64,000 nt of DNA from UBA7803 sp034522075 (GTDB taxonomy: Bacteria; Pseudomonadota; Gammaproteobacteria; Pseudomonadales; Azotimanducaceae): contig JAXHLO010000014.1 in NCBI GenBank assembly GCA_034522075.1, positions 56,900 to 120,899 of the forward strand, read 5' to 3'. The translations under genes and the position numbers were made by a program. Under the pieces are notes generated by a model that was not told the DNA's origin, did not search any database, and saw only the letters and a program-made list of their open reading frames with translations. This document shows, piece by piece, positions 8,940 through 17,209 of this stretch; the stretch's first letter is position 1; the number at the start of each line of letters is the position of its first letter.

Positions 8940-10100
8940 TCAGGACGAATGCCAGGCCGCCAATGCGGCTTCGTAGAGCACCGCCAGGGACACGTCGCGC
9001 GCTTCGGAGATGCGCCGGCAGTCCTCGTATTCCGGCGCTCCGCGCCGCTCTCCGTCCGGTAGCGTCGCCACCTTCACCCGCACGGGGCCCCAGGCCGTAT
9101 CAACGGTAATGGTTTCACGTGCCAGGTGATGGCGGTCCACGCGCGCCTCGCGGATGCCCAGACTGGTGGTGTGGGCGTAAAGGATGTTGCGCAGGGCCGG
9201 TATGGCTGCGGGGTCCGCCAGGGTGCTCAAGGTATGGGCCGGGCGGCCTTTCTTCATGATTACCGGGGTCAGCCAGGCGTCGCGGGCACCGGCACTGAGC
9301 AGGCGGTCCAGGACCGCGGGCAGCCATTCCGGATTCATGTCGTCGATGTTGGTCTCGAGCAGCGCCAGGTGCTCTGTGTCTGTTTCGCGCTGCCGCTCGC
9401 CGAGGATCAGACGCAGCACGTTAGCGCGCGGGAACGACTTGCTGCCGGCGCCGTAGCCGTGCTTGTGGACCAACATCGGTGGAGCGTCGCCCCAATCCGT
9501 CACCACCGTGCGCAGCAGTGCGGCAGCCGTAGGGGTGAGTGTTTCACCCTGCACGTCCAGCGGTTCGGTGGGCAGGCCTTCGGCGAGGCGCAGCACCGCC
9601 GGCGCCGGTACCGGCAGCAGACCGTGCGCGCAGTGCACGGTGCCATGGCTGAAAGGCAGTGCCCGGCAACTGATGCTGCTCACTCCGAGAAACTCCAGAC
9701 CGGCCACTACGCCCACCACGTCGGCGATGGCGTCGAGAGCGCCCACCTCGTGGAAATGGACGCTCGCCACCGGCATGTCGTGAACCTGGGCTTCGGCCTC
9801 GGCCAGGGTTCGAAAGACGCTGATGGAGCGCGTTTGTACCGACGTCGACAGAGCGCCGGCGTTGATGATCTGTTCAATGTCCGGCAGGTGCCGATGATGG
9901 TGTTCGGTACGGGTTGTTACATCCACCTTGGTGGCGGCAATGCCGCGCTGATCCACCCGCCGGGCACTGAGCTGGATGCCGCCCAGGCCCAAGCCGGCAA
10001 CCGCCTGTTGCAGGGTTTCCAGCGGCACGCCGGCGTCCACCAGAGCGCCCAGCAGCATGTCACCGCTGGCCCCGCAGAACAGTTCAAGGTGAACGTGCAT
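8940..10100 (-). CDS. larC: LarC, nickel-pincer cofactor nickel insertion enzyme
   Basis: CTP-dependent cyclometallase that inserts Ni into the pyridinium-3,5-bisthiocarboxylate mononucleotide (P2TMN), the last step of nickel-pincer nucleotide (NPN) synthesis. The 386 residues begin with LELFCGASGDMLLGALVDAG, the LarC signature. They also contain ASVHFHEVGALDAIADVVG, with potential metal-binding His, and the C-terminal region LLETNIDDMNPEWL...MKKGRPAHTL. In some lactobacilli LarC is split and restored by frameshifting; here it is one continuous frame. It overlaps the end of larB by 17 nt, so the genes are coupled. No LarA racemase is present nearby. Confidence 0.92.
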   Translation of the reverse strand: MHVHLELFCGASGDMLLGALVDAGVPLETLQQAVAGLGLGGIQLSARRVDQRGIAATKVDVTTRTEHHHRHLPDIEQIINAGALSTSVQTRSISVFRTLAEAEAQVHDMPVASVHFHEVGALDAIADVVGVVAGLEFLGVSSISCRALPFSHGTVHCAHGLLPVPAPAVLRLAEGLPTEPLDVQGETLTPTAAALLRTVVTDWGDAPPMLVHKHGYGAGSKSFPRANVLRLILGERQRETDTEHLALLETNIDDMNPEWLPAVLDRLLSAGARDAWLTPVIMKKGRPAHTLSTLADPAAIPALRNILYAHTTSLGIREARVDRHHLARETITVDTAWGPVRVKVATLPDGERRGAPEYEDCRRISEARDVSLAVLYEAALAAWHSS

Positions 10101-10776
10101 GGCTGTCCTGTGCTGATACGGCCAGGCGCAGCATGCGATTGGCCGCCGCCGCGGCGCCGAAGCCGTTGTCGATATTGACCACGGTCACGCCGGGCACGCA
10201 ACTCGTCAACATGCCCAGCAAAGCACTGATGCCCGCCAGGTTGGCGCCGTAGCCGACGCTGGTGGGTACCGCGACTACCGGGCAGGCCACGCGGCTGCCA
10301 ACCACGGTCGGCAGCGCCCCCTCCATGCCGGCGGCCACCACGCACACGGACGCCTGGCGCAGTTCGTCCTCCACCGCCAGCAGCCGTTCCAGTCGGGCCA
10401 CGCCGATATCGAAGTAGCGTTCGACGGCGATGCCGGCCCAGACCAGGGTACCGGCGCATTCCTCGGCGACCGGGATATCGCCGGTGCCGGCACAGACTAC
10501 GGCCACCCGATGCGCTGCCATGGCCGGCGGCGGCTGCAGCGCGCCGAAGGCGATCAGCCGGGCGGCAGCATCGTAGTGGGCATCCGGCAGGGCGGTCAGG
10601 ACAGCAGCGGCGTGCTCGGTCGTGGCCCGGGTGGCCAGCGCGTGTCCGGCGCGTTCGGCGAATTCGCCCATGATGGCCGCCACCTGGTCCGGCGTCTTGC
10701 CATCGGCGAACACGACTTCGGGAAACCCCTGCCGTGCCAGCCGATCATGATCCAGGGTCGCGAAAGTGCCGGTCAT
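10084..10776 (-). CDS. larB: LarB, pyridinium-3,5-biscarboxylate mononucleotide synthase
   Basis: First NPN enzyme: it carboxylates and hydrolyses nicotinic acid adenine dinucleotide to give P2CMN. The C-terminal half has the PurE/AIR-carboxylase fold of LarB: VVCAGTGDIPVAEE, ACPVVAVPTSVGYG, GISALLGMLTSC and VVNIDNGFGA. The N-terminus contains GFPEVVFADGKT, typical of LarB. The ATG at 10776 gives 230 residues and overlaps the larE stop in an ATGA (10773-10776); the same frame is open far upstream but that part is antisense noise over larE. The AIR-carboxylase PurE itself is excluded by length and context. Confidence 0.92.
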   Translation of the reverse strand: MTGTFATLDHDRLARQGFPEVVFADGKTPDQVAAIMGEFAERAGHALATRATTEHAAAVLTALPDAHYDAAARLIAFGALQPPPAMAAHRVAVVCAGTGDIPVAEECAGTLVWAGIAVERYFDIGVARLERLLAVEDELRQASVCVVAAGMEGALPTVVGSRVACPVVAVPTSVGYGANLAGISALLGMLTSCVPGVTVVNIDNGFGAAAAANRMLRLAVSAQDSHARSP

Positions 10777-11621
10777 CGAGGCAGCACGGCATTCATGCTG
10801 CCGCTTCTGAAACCGCTGAGGTCGAGGCTCACGTAGAGAAAGCCCAGGTCTTTCAGGTGGGCTACGAAAGCTTCGCGCAGGGGCAGAAAGCGCTCCAGGT
10901 CGGCCACCGGCAGTTCCAGGCGCGCCAGCCGGTCGGCGTGCACCCGCACCCGCAGCTCGGCGAAGCCGCGCTCGCGCAGCCAGCGCTCGGCGGCGTCTAC
11001 CCGCGCCAGGCCCTCGTCGGAGATTGCCACGCCGTAAGCGAAGCGCGACGACAGGCAGGCCATGGCCGGCTTGGCCCAGATGGACAGCCCCAGAGACTCG
11101 GCAGCGGCGCGGATGTCGGTCTTGCGAAAGCCGGCGATCTTCAGAGGGCTGCTGATCTGATGCGCGCGGCCGGCATCCTGGCCGGGCCGGTAATCGCCCA
11201 CGTCGTCCAGGTTGTAGCCATCGACGATGCAGGCATAGCCTTCGCGGCGCGCCAGCTCCCGCAAGGTGTCCCACAGGGTATCCTTGCAGAAGTAACAGCG
11301 GTTGGCTGGATTGGCGGCGTAGTCCGGGTTGCTCAGTTCGTCGGTTGCCACCCGGCGATGATGGCCGCCGATTTCCTGTTGCAGCAGTTCCAGCGACTCC
11401 CGCTCCCAGGACGCCAGTGACGGCGAAACGGCGGTGACGCCCAGCGCGTTGGCACCCAGCACGTCGGTGGCGACCTTCCACAGGAACGTGCTGTCGATGC
11501 CGCCGGAGACTGCCACCATGACCCGCTGGCGTTCAGCCAGCCAGCCGCGCAGGTGCTCGAGCTTATCCGGCCAGCCGGTGGCACTGCCCTGATCGGAAGC
11601 GATGAGTGGCTGGTTGGTCAT
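10773..11621 (-). CDS. larE: LarE, sulfur transferase for the nickel-pincer cofactor ([4Fe-4S]-type)
   Basis: PP-loop ATP pyrophosphatase that adenylates P2CMN and donates sulfur to form the two thiocarboxylates. The P-loop SGGIDST lies at residues 39-45. Cys109 and Cys112 (NRCYFCK) and Cys189 (AMACLSSR) are all present. This three-Cys arrangement marks the LarE class expected to hold a [4Fe-4S] cluster and act catalytically. The Lactobacillus plantarum enzyme lacks the first pair and sacrifices its single Cys. The C-terminal DLSGFRSGSMN is typical. The gene starts 4 nt after the aldo/keto reductase stop and overlaps larB. Confidence 0.92.
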   Translation of the reverse strand: MTNQPLIASDQGSATGWPDKLEHLRGWLAERQRVMVAVSGGIDSTFLWKVATDVLGANALGVTAVSPSLASWERESLELLQQEIGGHHRRVATDELSNPDYAANPANRCYFCKDTLWDTLRELARREGYACIVDGYNLDDVGDYRPGQDAGRAHQISSPLKIAGFRKTDIRAAAESLGLSIWAKPAMACLSSRFAYGVAISDEGLARVDAAERWLRERGFAELRVRVHADRLARLELPVADLERFLPLREAFVAHLKDLGFLYVSLDLSGFRSGSMNAVLPR

Positions 11622-11625
11622 GGCG

Positions 11626-12822
11626 TCAGCTCAGCATCCGATGGGTGGGGGCGCAGAGTTCGGCCACGGGTAAACCATGGCTGCAGGCATCCTGACACGG
11701 CGCGCCGCTGCAGCCGAGGCAAGCCGAGGCATTGGCGGCGAGGCCGGCATACTCGCTGCGTGCGAATGCCAGGTCTTCGTAATCCGTGGCATACATGCGC
11801 GTCCTCAGTACATCGGCGATGGGGACGCCGTAGGGACAGGCACCGGCGCAGTCGTTGCAGGCGTGGCGGCAGTAGCTGGTACCGTTCAGCCGCGCATAGT
11901 GGCGCAGCAGTTCCACGTCCCGGCCGGTCACCGCACGGGCCCCCGAGGCGCCCAGGTATTCGTCGATGAGGGCCCGTTCGGTCATGGAGATGACCAGCGC
12001 ATCCACGTTGGGGTTGGACAGGGTCCAGCGGAAGGCGGCCTGGGCGAACGTGGCGCCGTCGGTTTCATAGGGACGCATGTCATTCAGGCGCGCGCCCATG
12101 AGCGTCTTCATGGTCACCACCCCGACGTCTTTCGCCTTCGCTTTCTCGAGCACCCGGGGCAGGTCGGGCTGCTTTGCCACGTAGTTGAAGGAACGGGTGA
12201 ACTGCTCGTAGAACGCCGGATCCTGACCGAAGTTGTAGGCCACCAGAATGACGTCGGCCAGATCCCGGTCTATGGCGTGGTCGAGACAATCGATGAGACG
12301 GCCGGCATGGCCCGACATGCCGGTTGCGCGGATTTTGCCTGCCGCCTTGGCCCGTTCCACGAACTCGCCCCACTCGGGGTTGTCGAGCCGCTCGATGTCG
12401 TTCACGGCGTGGTTCAGATAGACATCCACATAATCGGTGCCGAGCCGCCGCAGGCTGCCGTCCAGCGCCGCCATGATCTCGCCATGGCGGGTATCCGGCC
12501 AGGCCTTGGTCTTCGACACCAGATAGACCTGGTCGCGCCTGCCGCGCAGCGCCCGGCCGAGCACCTCCTCGGATGCGCCGCCGGTGTAGCTGTCAGCGCC
12601 GTCGAAGTAGTTGATGCCGCGGTCCAGAGCATGATGCACCAGGTGCTCTTCGCCGCGCCGCAGCCGGCTGGAACCGAACGAAATATCGGAGATTTCGAAT
12701 TCGGTGCGCCCCAGGCGCCGGTAGCGTCTGACCTGATTCGCCGAGTCGTCGGCGGCGCGGCTGTGTCCGGCGGGCAGCAGCGCACCGAGGGCGCCTGCCT
12801 GAAGAAACTGCCGTCGATCCAT
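11626..12822 (-). CDS. Tat-exported aldo/keto reductase with a C-terminal two-cluster Fe-S region
   Basis: The 398-residue product begins DRRQFLQAGALGALLPAG, a twin-arginine signal with the RRxFL motif. An aldo/keto reductase barrel follows (RRLGRTEFEISDISFGSSR) with a complete catalytic tetrad: Asp and Tyr in FDGADSYTGG, Lys in YLVSKTKAW, His in VYLNHAVND. The last 80 residues carry CX3CX2CX3CP (CRHACNDCAGACP) and CX2CX4CX3C (CLGCSGAPCQDAC), so two [4Fe-4S] clusters are expected. A minus-strand GGGAGG precedes the ATG. It is the first gene of the unit reductase-larE-larB-larC, with 4 nt to larE. The substrate is unknown; a periplasmic redox role is inferred. Confidence 0.8.
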   Translation of the reverse strand: MDRRQFLQAGALGALLPAGHSRAADDSANQVRRYRRLGRTEFEISDISFGSSRLRRGEEHLVHHALDRGINYFDGADSYTGGASEEVLGRALRGRRDQVYLVSKTKAWPDTRHGEIMAALDGSLRRLGTDYVDVYLNHAVNDIERLDNPEWGEFVERAKAAGKIRATGMSGHAGRLIDCLDHAIDRDLADVILVAYNFGQDPAFYEQFTRSFNYVAKQPDLPRVLEKAKAKDVGVVTMKTLMGARLNDMRPYETDGATFAQAAFRWTLSNPNVDALVISMTERALIDEYLGASGARAVTGRDVELLRHYARLNGTSYCRHACNDCAGACPYGVPIADVLRTRMYATDYEDLAFARSEYAGLAANASACLGCSGAPCQDACSHGLPVAELCAPTHRMLS

Positions 12823-12965
12823 GGGACCTCCCGTGGGATAACGCTTCGCGTTGCCTGGAGAATAACGCGGAAAGCGCCGCAGGCGCCACGGCGCCAGGCT
12901 TGCGGACTGTCCGACAGCGCCGCTATCGCGCTATGCTCGCAGCTGGATCATTGGCGGAGTTCACC

Positions 12966-13238
12966 ATGGCCACTGAAGACAAAGGGCTTACCAATCACCG
13001 GATCACCGTGTGCCTGGAGGGCGGCGCGGTGCTGGGGCCGTTTCGCGCGACCTGGAGCAAAGAGCTGGTGAGTGACGTGCGTGAGCTGGTCAAAGAGTAC
13101 GACGCGTTTCTGAACGGCGATGCCCAGAAACGTTTCAAGTTCCACCTGCACGACCGGCAGGACCACGTTTCCCACTCTCTGGTGCTGGATTTCAAGCGGG
13201 TCACGGCCATCTACGACAAGGTCGATCTGCACGATTGA
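12966..13238 (+). CDS. Hypothetical protein, 90 aa
   Basis: Soluble, charged small protein starting MATEDKGLTNHRITVCLEGG, with a GGCGGAG about 9 nt before the ATG. No signal peptide or membrane segment is visible. It lies 13 nt upstream of the rhomboid gene on the same strand and is divergent from the aldo/keto reductase. I do not recognise the family; alternating hydrophobic and charged stretches suggest a compact beta-rich fold (KFHLHDRQDHVSHSLVLDF). Confidence 0.6.
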   Translation: MATEDKGLTNHRITVCLEGGAVLGPFRATWSKELVSDVRELVKEYDAFLNGDAQKRFKFHLHDRQDHVSHSLVLDFKRVTAIYDKVDLHD

Positions 13239-13251
13239 TTGCGCAGCTTCC

Positions 13252-14136
13252 GTGCACACCGAGGTAACCACCTGTATCCGCCGCGCCTCTGCGCGTGGCC
13301 CGCTGGCCGAGCTGTCGCTGGTGCTGACGGCTGTGGGCATCGAGCATCGCATCGAGCGTGACGGCGGTGAATGGGGGCTGTGGGTCGACATCGACGATGT
13401 GGCCACAGCCAACGACGAACTGCACAAGTACGACGAGGAGAACCGCGTGTCGTCCGCGCCGCGGCGCCCGGCGGAGACCATCGACAGCGGCTGGCTCGGC
13501 GTGTTTGCTTATCTGCTGGCCATCTGGGCGCTGCCGTCGCTGGAGAGCGGCAGCGTGTTCGGCTGGGACTGGCGCGAGGCCGGCGTCATGGATGCCGCCC
13601 GCGTCAGCGCCGGCGAATGGTGGCGGACGCTTACCGCGCTCACCCTGCACGGCGATCTGGCGCATCTGGTGTCCAATTCGCTGTTCGGTGCGGTGTTCGG
13701 CCTGTTCGTCGGCCGCTACCTGGGTTCCGGTGTGGGTTGGCTGCTGGTCCTGATCGCCGGGGCTTCGGGAAATGCCATCAATGCCTTCGTGCAGGCGCCG
13801 GGCTTTCGCTCGGTGGGAGCGTCCACGGCCACGTTTGCGGCCCTGGCCCTGGTGGGCGCATTCGTCTGGCGGCGCGGCTACATGCGCGGCTGGGACTGGC
13901 GGCGCCGCTTCGCCCCCGTCTTCGCCGGCATTGCGTTACTCGTGTATACGGGCTTCGGCGGCGGCAACACGGATGTGGTGGCACACATTACCGGGTTCGG
14001 CTGCGGCCTGATGCTGGGCCTGGTCGCGGGCACGGTGGGCGTGCGCCAGTTCGGCTACAGCGGGCAGGTGCTCAGCGGCACGGCGGCCGTGGCGTTGCTG
14101 GTGCTGGCCTGGTCGAAGGCGGGCGCTGCCCTCTGA
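13252..14136 (+). CDS. Rhomboid-family intramembrane serine protease with an N-terminal soluble domain
   Basis: The product is 294 residues if it starts at GTG 13252, the first usable start after the previous stop. Residues 1-65 form a small cytoplasmic domain (IRRASARGPLAELSLVLTAV...VDIDDVATANDELHKY) resembling DUF2007-type domains. A six-helix rhomboid core follows: WWRTLTALTLHGDLAHLVSN with the conserved HxxxN region, the catalytic Ser in SVGASTATFAAL, and the catalytic His in DVVAHITGFGCGLMLG. The dyad is intact although the motif is GAST rather than the common GASG. The substrate is unknown. The gene is convergent with the Nudix gene. Confidence 0.82.
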   Translation: MHTEVTTCIRRASARGPLAELSLVLTAVGIEHRIERDGGEWGLWVDIDDVATANDELHKYDEENRVSSAPRRPAETIDSGWLGVFAYLLAIWALPSLESGSVFGWDWREAGVMDAARVSAGEWWRTLTALTLHGDLAHLVSNSLFGAVFGLFVGRYLGSGVGWLLVLIAGASGNAINAFVQAPGFRSVGASTATFAALALVGAFVWRRGYMRGWDWRRRFAPVFAGIALLVYTGFGGGNTDVVAHITGFGCGLMLGLVAGTVGVRQFGYSGQVLSGTAAVALLVLAWSKAGAAL

Positions 14137-14153
14137 TTTCCTGAATTCCGGGT

Positions 14154-14711
14154 TCAACCCCAGCCGCGGCGCCGCGCCGGGTCGACGATCAGGGCGCGGC
14201 TGCGAATCGGATAGTGGTCGCGCTGCCGGTCGTGAAAGTAGTGCTCCAGGGTTTCCCGCACCACCGGAAAGGCCAGCTCCGACCAGGGGATCTGGTCTTC
14301 GCGGTACAGGCCGATAGCTTCGGTTTCCTCGCCTGCCGCGTACTCCGGTGCAGTCAGCCGGGCGCGGTAGAACATGTAGATCTGCGAGATGTGGGGCAGG
14401 CTGAACAGGGTATAGAGGTCGTCGAGCTCCACCTGCGCCCGGGCTTCCTCCCAGGTTTCGCGCAGGGCGCCGGCTTCCGCTGATTCACCGTTCTCGAGGA
14501 ATCCGGCGGGCAGGGTCCAGTAGCCGCGCCGCGGTGCGATGGCGCGCTTGCACAGCAGCACCTGATCCTGCCAGGTCACCAGGCAGCCGGTGACCACCCG
14601 CGGGTTCTGATAGTGCACGGTGGTGCAGTGCTCGCACATGTAGCGTTCCCGGGAATCTCCCGGCGGCACGCGATACACCACCGGTTCGCCGCAGGTGCTG
14701 CAGTAATTCAT
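14154..14711 (-). CDS. Nudix hydrolase with an N-terminal zinc ribbon
   Basis: Cleaves a nucleoside diphosphate linked to another group (NADH- or ADP-ribose-type substrate is likely, not proven). Cys4, Cys7, Cys26 and Cys29 form a zinc ribbon. The Nudix box GX5EX7REUXEE spans residues 70-91, with RETWEEAR at 84-91; the usual Gly after EE is replaced, which is tolerated in this subgroup. The 185-residue length fits the proteobacterial zinc-ribbon Nudix group. It is convergent with the rhomboid gene and lies 36 nt downstream of the DUF3135 gene. Confidence 0.85.
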   Translation of the reverse strand: MNYCSTCGEPVVYRVPPGDSRERYMCEHCTTVHYQNPRVVTGCLVTWQDQVLLCKRAIAPRRGYWTLPAGFLENGESAEAGALRETWEEARAQVELDDLYTLFSLPHISQIYMFYRARLTAPEYAAGEETEAIGLYREDQIPWSELAFPVVRETLEHYFHDRQRDHYPIRSRALIVDPARRRGWG

Positions 14712-14747
14712 GGTCGGCTTCGGCTGTTGCGCATGCCACGAGTATAA

Positions 14748-15113
14748 CTATTCGGCACGGGGCGCGAACGGTATCACGGCGGCGGGCGTACCCGTAGCGG
14801 CCATCCCCGTGGCGCGAGGGCCCGCGGCGGGGATGCTGACCTCGGGGTCGTCGAGGGCCACCATGCAGCGGTGCAGATCGGCCAATGACTGACACATCAT
14901 CTCCGAGATCCGGATGGTGGCAGCCATCGGTGTCCCCGCCCGACGGCGTTCCATATCCACGCGGAACTGCAGCCCCTGCAGGCGGCGGCGTGTGGTGTCG
15001 TTGCTGGCAGCGGCGATCACGGCGTCCGTCAATGAACGTCGCAACGTCTCGAGTCCTTGCGGGTCGTTGCGGGCCATGTCCACCAGCACGTCAAAAGCTG
15101 GTAGTCGGGGCAT
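14748..15113 (-). CDS. DUF3135 family protein
   Basis: A 121-residue cytoplasmic protein beginning MPRLPAFDVLVDMARNDPQG, with the family's RRRLQGLQFRVDMERRRAGTP (shown in part: LQGLQFRVDMERRRAG) and ISEMMCQSLADL. It is helical, has no membrane segment, and ends in a Pro/Ala-rich tail. Function unknown; members are common in marine gammaproteobacteria. A GGAAGGG precedes the minus-strand ATG. It precedes the Nudix gene and is divergent from the carbonic anhydrase gene. Confidence 0.72.
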   Translation of the reverse strand: MPRLPAFDVLVDMARNDPQGLETLRRSLTDAVIAAASNDTTRRRLQGLQFRVDMERRRAGTPMAATIRISEMMCQSLADLHRCMVALDDPEVSIPAAGPRATGMAATGTPAAVIPFAPRAE

Positions 15114-15139
15114 GGATGACCCTTCCCGATTGTGATGGT

Positions 15140-15167
15140 TTGCTTGCGGCGATTCGATGGCTACTAT
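15140..15167 (+). promoter_or_regulatory. Possible promoter of the gamma-carbonic anhydrase/purT unit
   Basis: TTGCTT (15140-15145) and TACTAT (15162-15167) with 16 nt spacing lie in the divergent gap, 78 nt before the GTG at 15245. Each box matches consensus moderately; this is a sequence-only call. Confidence 0.35.
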
Positions 15168-15244
15168 GCCCGTCGTATTCCCGCTTACACCACGCTGTGG
15201 CTGTAAGGGGTTTGTTCGTGGCTTTTAGCTGGTGGAGAGTGAGC

Positions 15245-15784
15245 GTGCTTTTGCAACTGGAAGATCGGCGGGTTCGAGCGCAGGGAGACTACTGGGTGGC
15301 GGACAACGCCACCGTGCTGGGGTCGGTGCTGCTTCACCACAATGCCAGCGTCTGGTTCAACGCGGTGCTGCGCGGCGACACGGAACTGATAACCGTGGGT
15401 GAAGGCTCCAATGTCCAGGACGGTGCCGTGCTGCACACCGATCCGGGTTGCCCGCTGGTGATCGGCAGGAACGTGACCGTGGGCCACAAGGCCATGCTGC
15501 ACGGCTGTGAAATCGGCGACAACAGTCTCATCGGCATCAACGCGGTGGTGCTCAACCGCGTGAAGATCGGCCGCAACTGCATCATCGGTGCCAACGCGCT
15601 GATCACCGAAGGCAAGGAAATTCCCGACAATTCCATGGTCATGGGCGCGCCGGGGAAAGTGGTTCGCGAACTTTCCGAAGACGAGATCAAGGGGCTGCGT
15701 CTTTCGGCCGAGCACTACGTGGAGAACGGCCGGCGTTTTCGTGCTGGCCTGTCGCTCCAGGACCGGGCGGATCCGGCCTCATGA
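15245..15784 (+). CDS. Gamma-carbonic anhydrase-like hexapeptide-repeat protein (YrdA family)
   Basis: Left-handed beta-helix protein of 179 residues built from hexapeptide repeats (VIGRNVTVGHKAMLHGCEIG, IGINAVVLNRVKIGRN). The metal-binding His residues of the family are present in the VGHKAMLHG segment. Family members are gamma-class carbonic anhydrases or metal-binding relatives of uncertain activity. The GTG at 15245 follows GGAGAG by 5 nt; a GTG six bases earlier is possible. The last four bases overlap the purT start (ATGA, 15781-15784), so the genes are coupled. Confidence 0.85.
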   Translation: MLLQLEDRRVRAQGDYWVADNATVLGSVLLHHNASVWFNAVLRGDTELITVGEGSNVQDGAVLHTDPGCPLVIGRNVTVGHKAMLHGCEIGDNSLIGINAVVLNRVKIGRNCIIGANALITEGKEIPDNSMVMGAPGKVVRELSEDEIKGLRLSAEHYVENGRRFRAGLSLQDRADPAS

Positions 15785-17013
15785 GCAGTTCGGCGCCTCC
15801 TGCTTCCGGCCCGGATCGGCATGTGCTGGGTACGCCGCTGACCGCCGCGGCCAGGCGGGTAATGCTGCTCGGCAGCGGCGAACTGGGTAAGGAGGTCGCC
15901 ATCGAGCTGCAGCGCCTGGGCGTGGAGGTCGTCGCCGTTGACAGATATGCCAACGCCCCCGCCATGCAGGTGGCGCATCGCAGCCATGTCATCGACATGC
16001 TGGACAGCGCGGCGGTGAAGGCGCTGGTGGAACTCGAGCAGCCGCATCTGATCGTGCCCGAAATCGAGGCCATTGCCACCGCTGCGCTGGTCGATCTGGA
16101 AGCCGACGGCTTCAGCGTCATTCCCACGGCCCGCGCCACACAGCTGACCATGGATCGGGAAGGCATCCGCCGTCTGGCTGCGGAAGAATTGCAGGTGCCT
16201 ACTTCGCCGTATCGTTTCGCCGGCAGTGAAGCCGAGTACCGCGCTGCCCTGGAGGCCGTCGGTCTGCCCTGCGTGGTGAAGCCGGTGATGAGTTCGTCGG
16301 GTAAGGGCCAGTCGCTCGTGCACTCGCCCGGCGATGCTGCGGCCGCCTGGCAATATGCCCAGCAGGGCGGCCGGGTACGTTCGGCCGGTGCCGATGCCCG
16401 TGTCATCGTCGAGGGCCTGGTGCCGTTCGACTATGAGATCACCTTGCTGACCGTTCGCCATGCCGGCGGCACGGCCTTCTGTGACCCTGTGGGCCACCGT
16501 CAGGAAGACGGCGATTACCGCGAATCCTGGCAGCCCCAGGCCATGAACGACGCGGTGCTGGCCGAGTGTCAGCGAGTCGCCGCCGCGGTCACCGCCGCGC
16601 TGGGCGGTTGGGGGCTGTTCGGCGTCGAGTTCTTCATCCAGGGTGATGCCGTCTACTTCAGCGAAGTCAGTCCGCGCCCCCACGACACCGGTATGGTGAC
16701 CTTGATCAGTCAGGATCTTTCCGAGTTCGCGCTGCACGTCCGGGCCATCCTGGGCCTGCCGGTGCCCAACATCGCGGTCCGCGGGCCGGCGGCGTCGGCG
16801 GTGATTCTCGCCCGGGGAGATTCCGCCGATGTGCGTTATCATGGTCTCGACGCGGCGCTGGCGCAGCCGGACACGCAGGTCCGTCTGTTCGGCAAGCCGG
16901 AGGTGCGCGGCCAGCGGCGCATGGGCGTAGCCCTCGCCCTGGACCGCGACGTGCAGGCTGCGCGGGCCAAAGCGCGCGCTGCGGCCGCGGCGCTGACCAT
17001 CGAACTCGGCTGA
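15781..17013 (+). CDS. purT: Formate-dependent GAR transformylase PurT
   Basis: ATP-grasp enzyme that uses formate and ATP to formylate glycinamide ribonucleotide, an alternative to folate-dependent PurN. The N-terminal preATP domain has VMLLGSGELGKEVAIELQRL, then the ATP-grasp loop KPVMSSSGKGQS and the metal-binding block GVEFFIQ...YFSEVSPRPHDTG. The 410 residues include about 20 extra at the N-terminus compared with the E. coli protein. It is another purine gene in the same window as purL, though not in one operon with it. Confidence 0.94.
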   Translation: MSSSAPPASGPDRHVLGTPLTAAARRVMLLGSGELGKEVAIELQRLGVEVVAVDRYANAPAMQVAHRSHVIDMLDSAAVKALVELEQPHLIVPEIEAIATAALVDLEADGFSVIPTARATQLTMDREGIRRLAAEELQVPTSPYRFAGSEAEYRAALEAVGLPCVVKPVMSSSGKGQSLVHSPGDAAAAWQYAQQGGRVRSAGADARVIVEGLVPFDYEITLLTVRHAGGTAFCDPVGHRQEDGDYRESWQPQAMNDAVLAECQRVAAAVTAALGGWGLFGVEFFIQGDAVYFSEVSPRPHDTGMVTLISQDLSEFALHVRAILGLPVPNIAVRGPAASAVILARGDSADVRYHGLDAALAQPDTQVRLFGKPEVRGQRRMGVALALDRDVQAARAKARAAAAALTIELG

Positions 17014-17030
17014 GCCGTGCGGAGGCGGGC

Positions 17031-17059
17031 TTGGCAAAGCGGTTTCGGGTGGCTATAGT
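17031..17059 (+). promoter_or_regulatory. Sigma-70 type promoter of leuA
   Basis: TTGGCA (17031-17036) and TATAGT (17054-17059) have exactly 17 nt between them; each matches consensus at 5 of 6 positions. Transcription would start near 17066 and leave a leader of about 195 nt before leuA. Confidence 0.5.
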
Positions 17060-17209
17060 CGCTTTATACGAACTTGACTGATGTTTACCGCGCGTGACCC
17101 ATTTTTGCGCACAGCTTGCTCTCCTACTGTCGCTGCGACTGCCGGCGTAGCCGGCATATACCTATCCCCCCAGGGCATCATGCCCAACCTGATCAGCCAA
17201 TTTCTTTCA

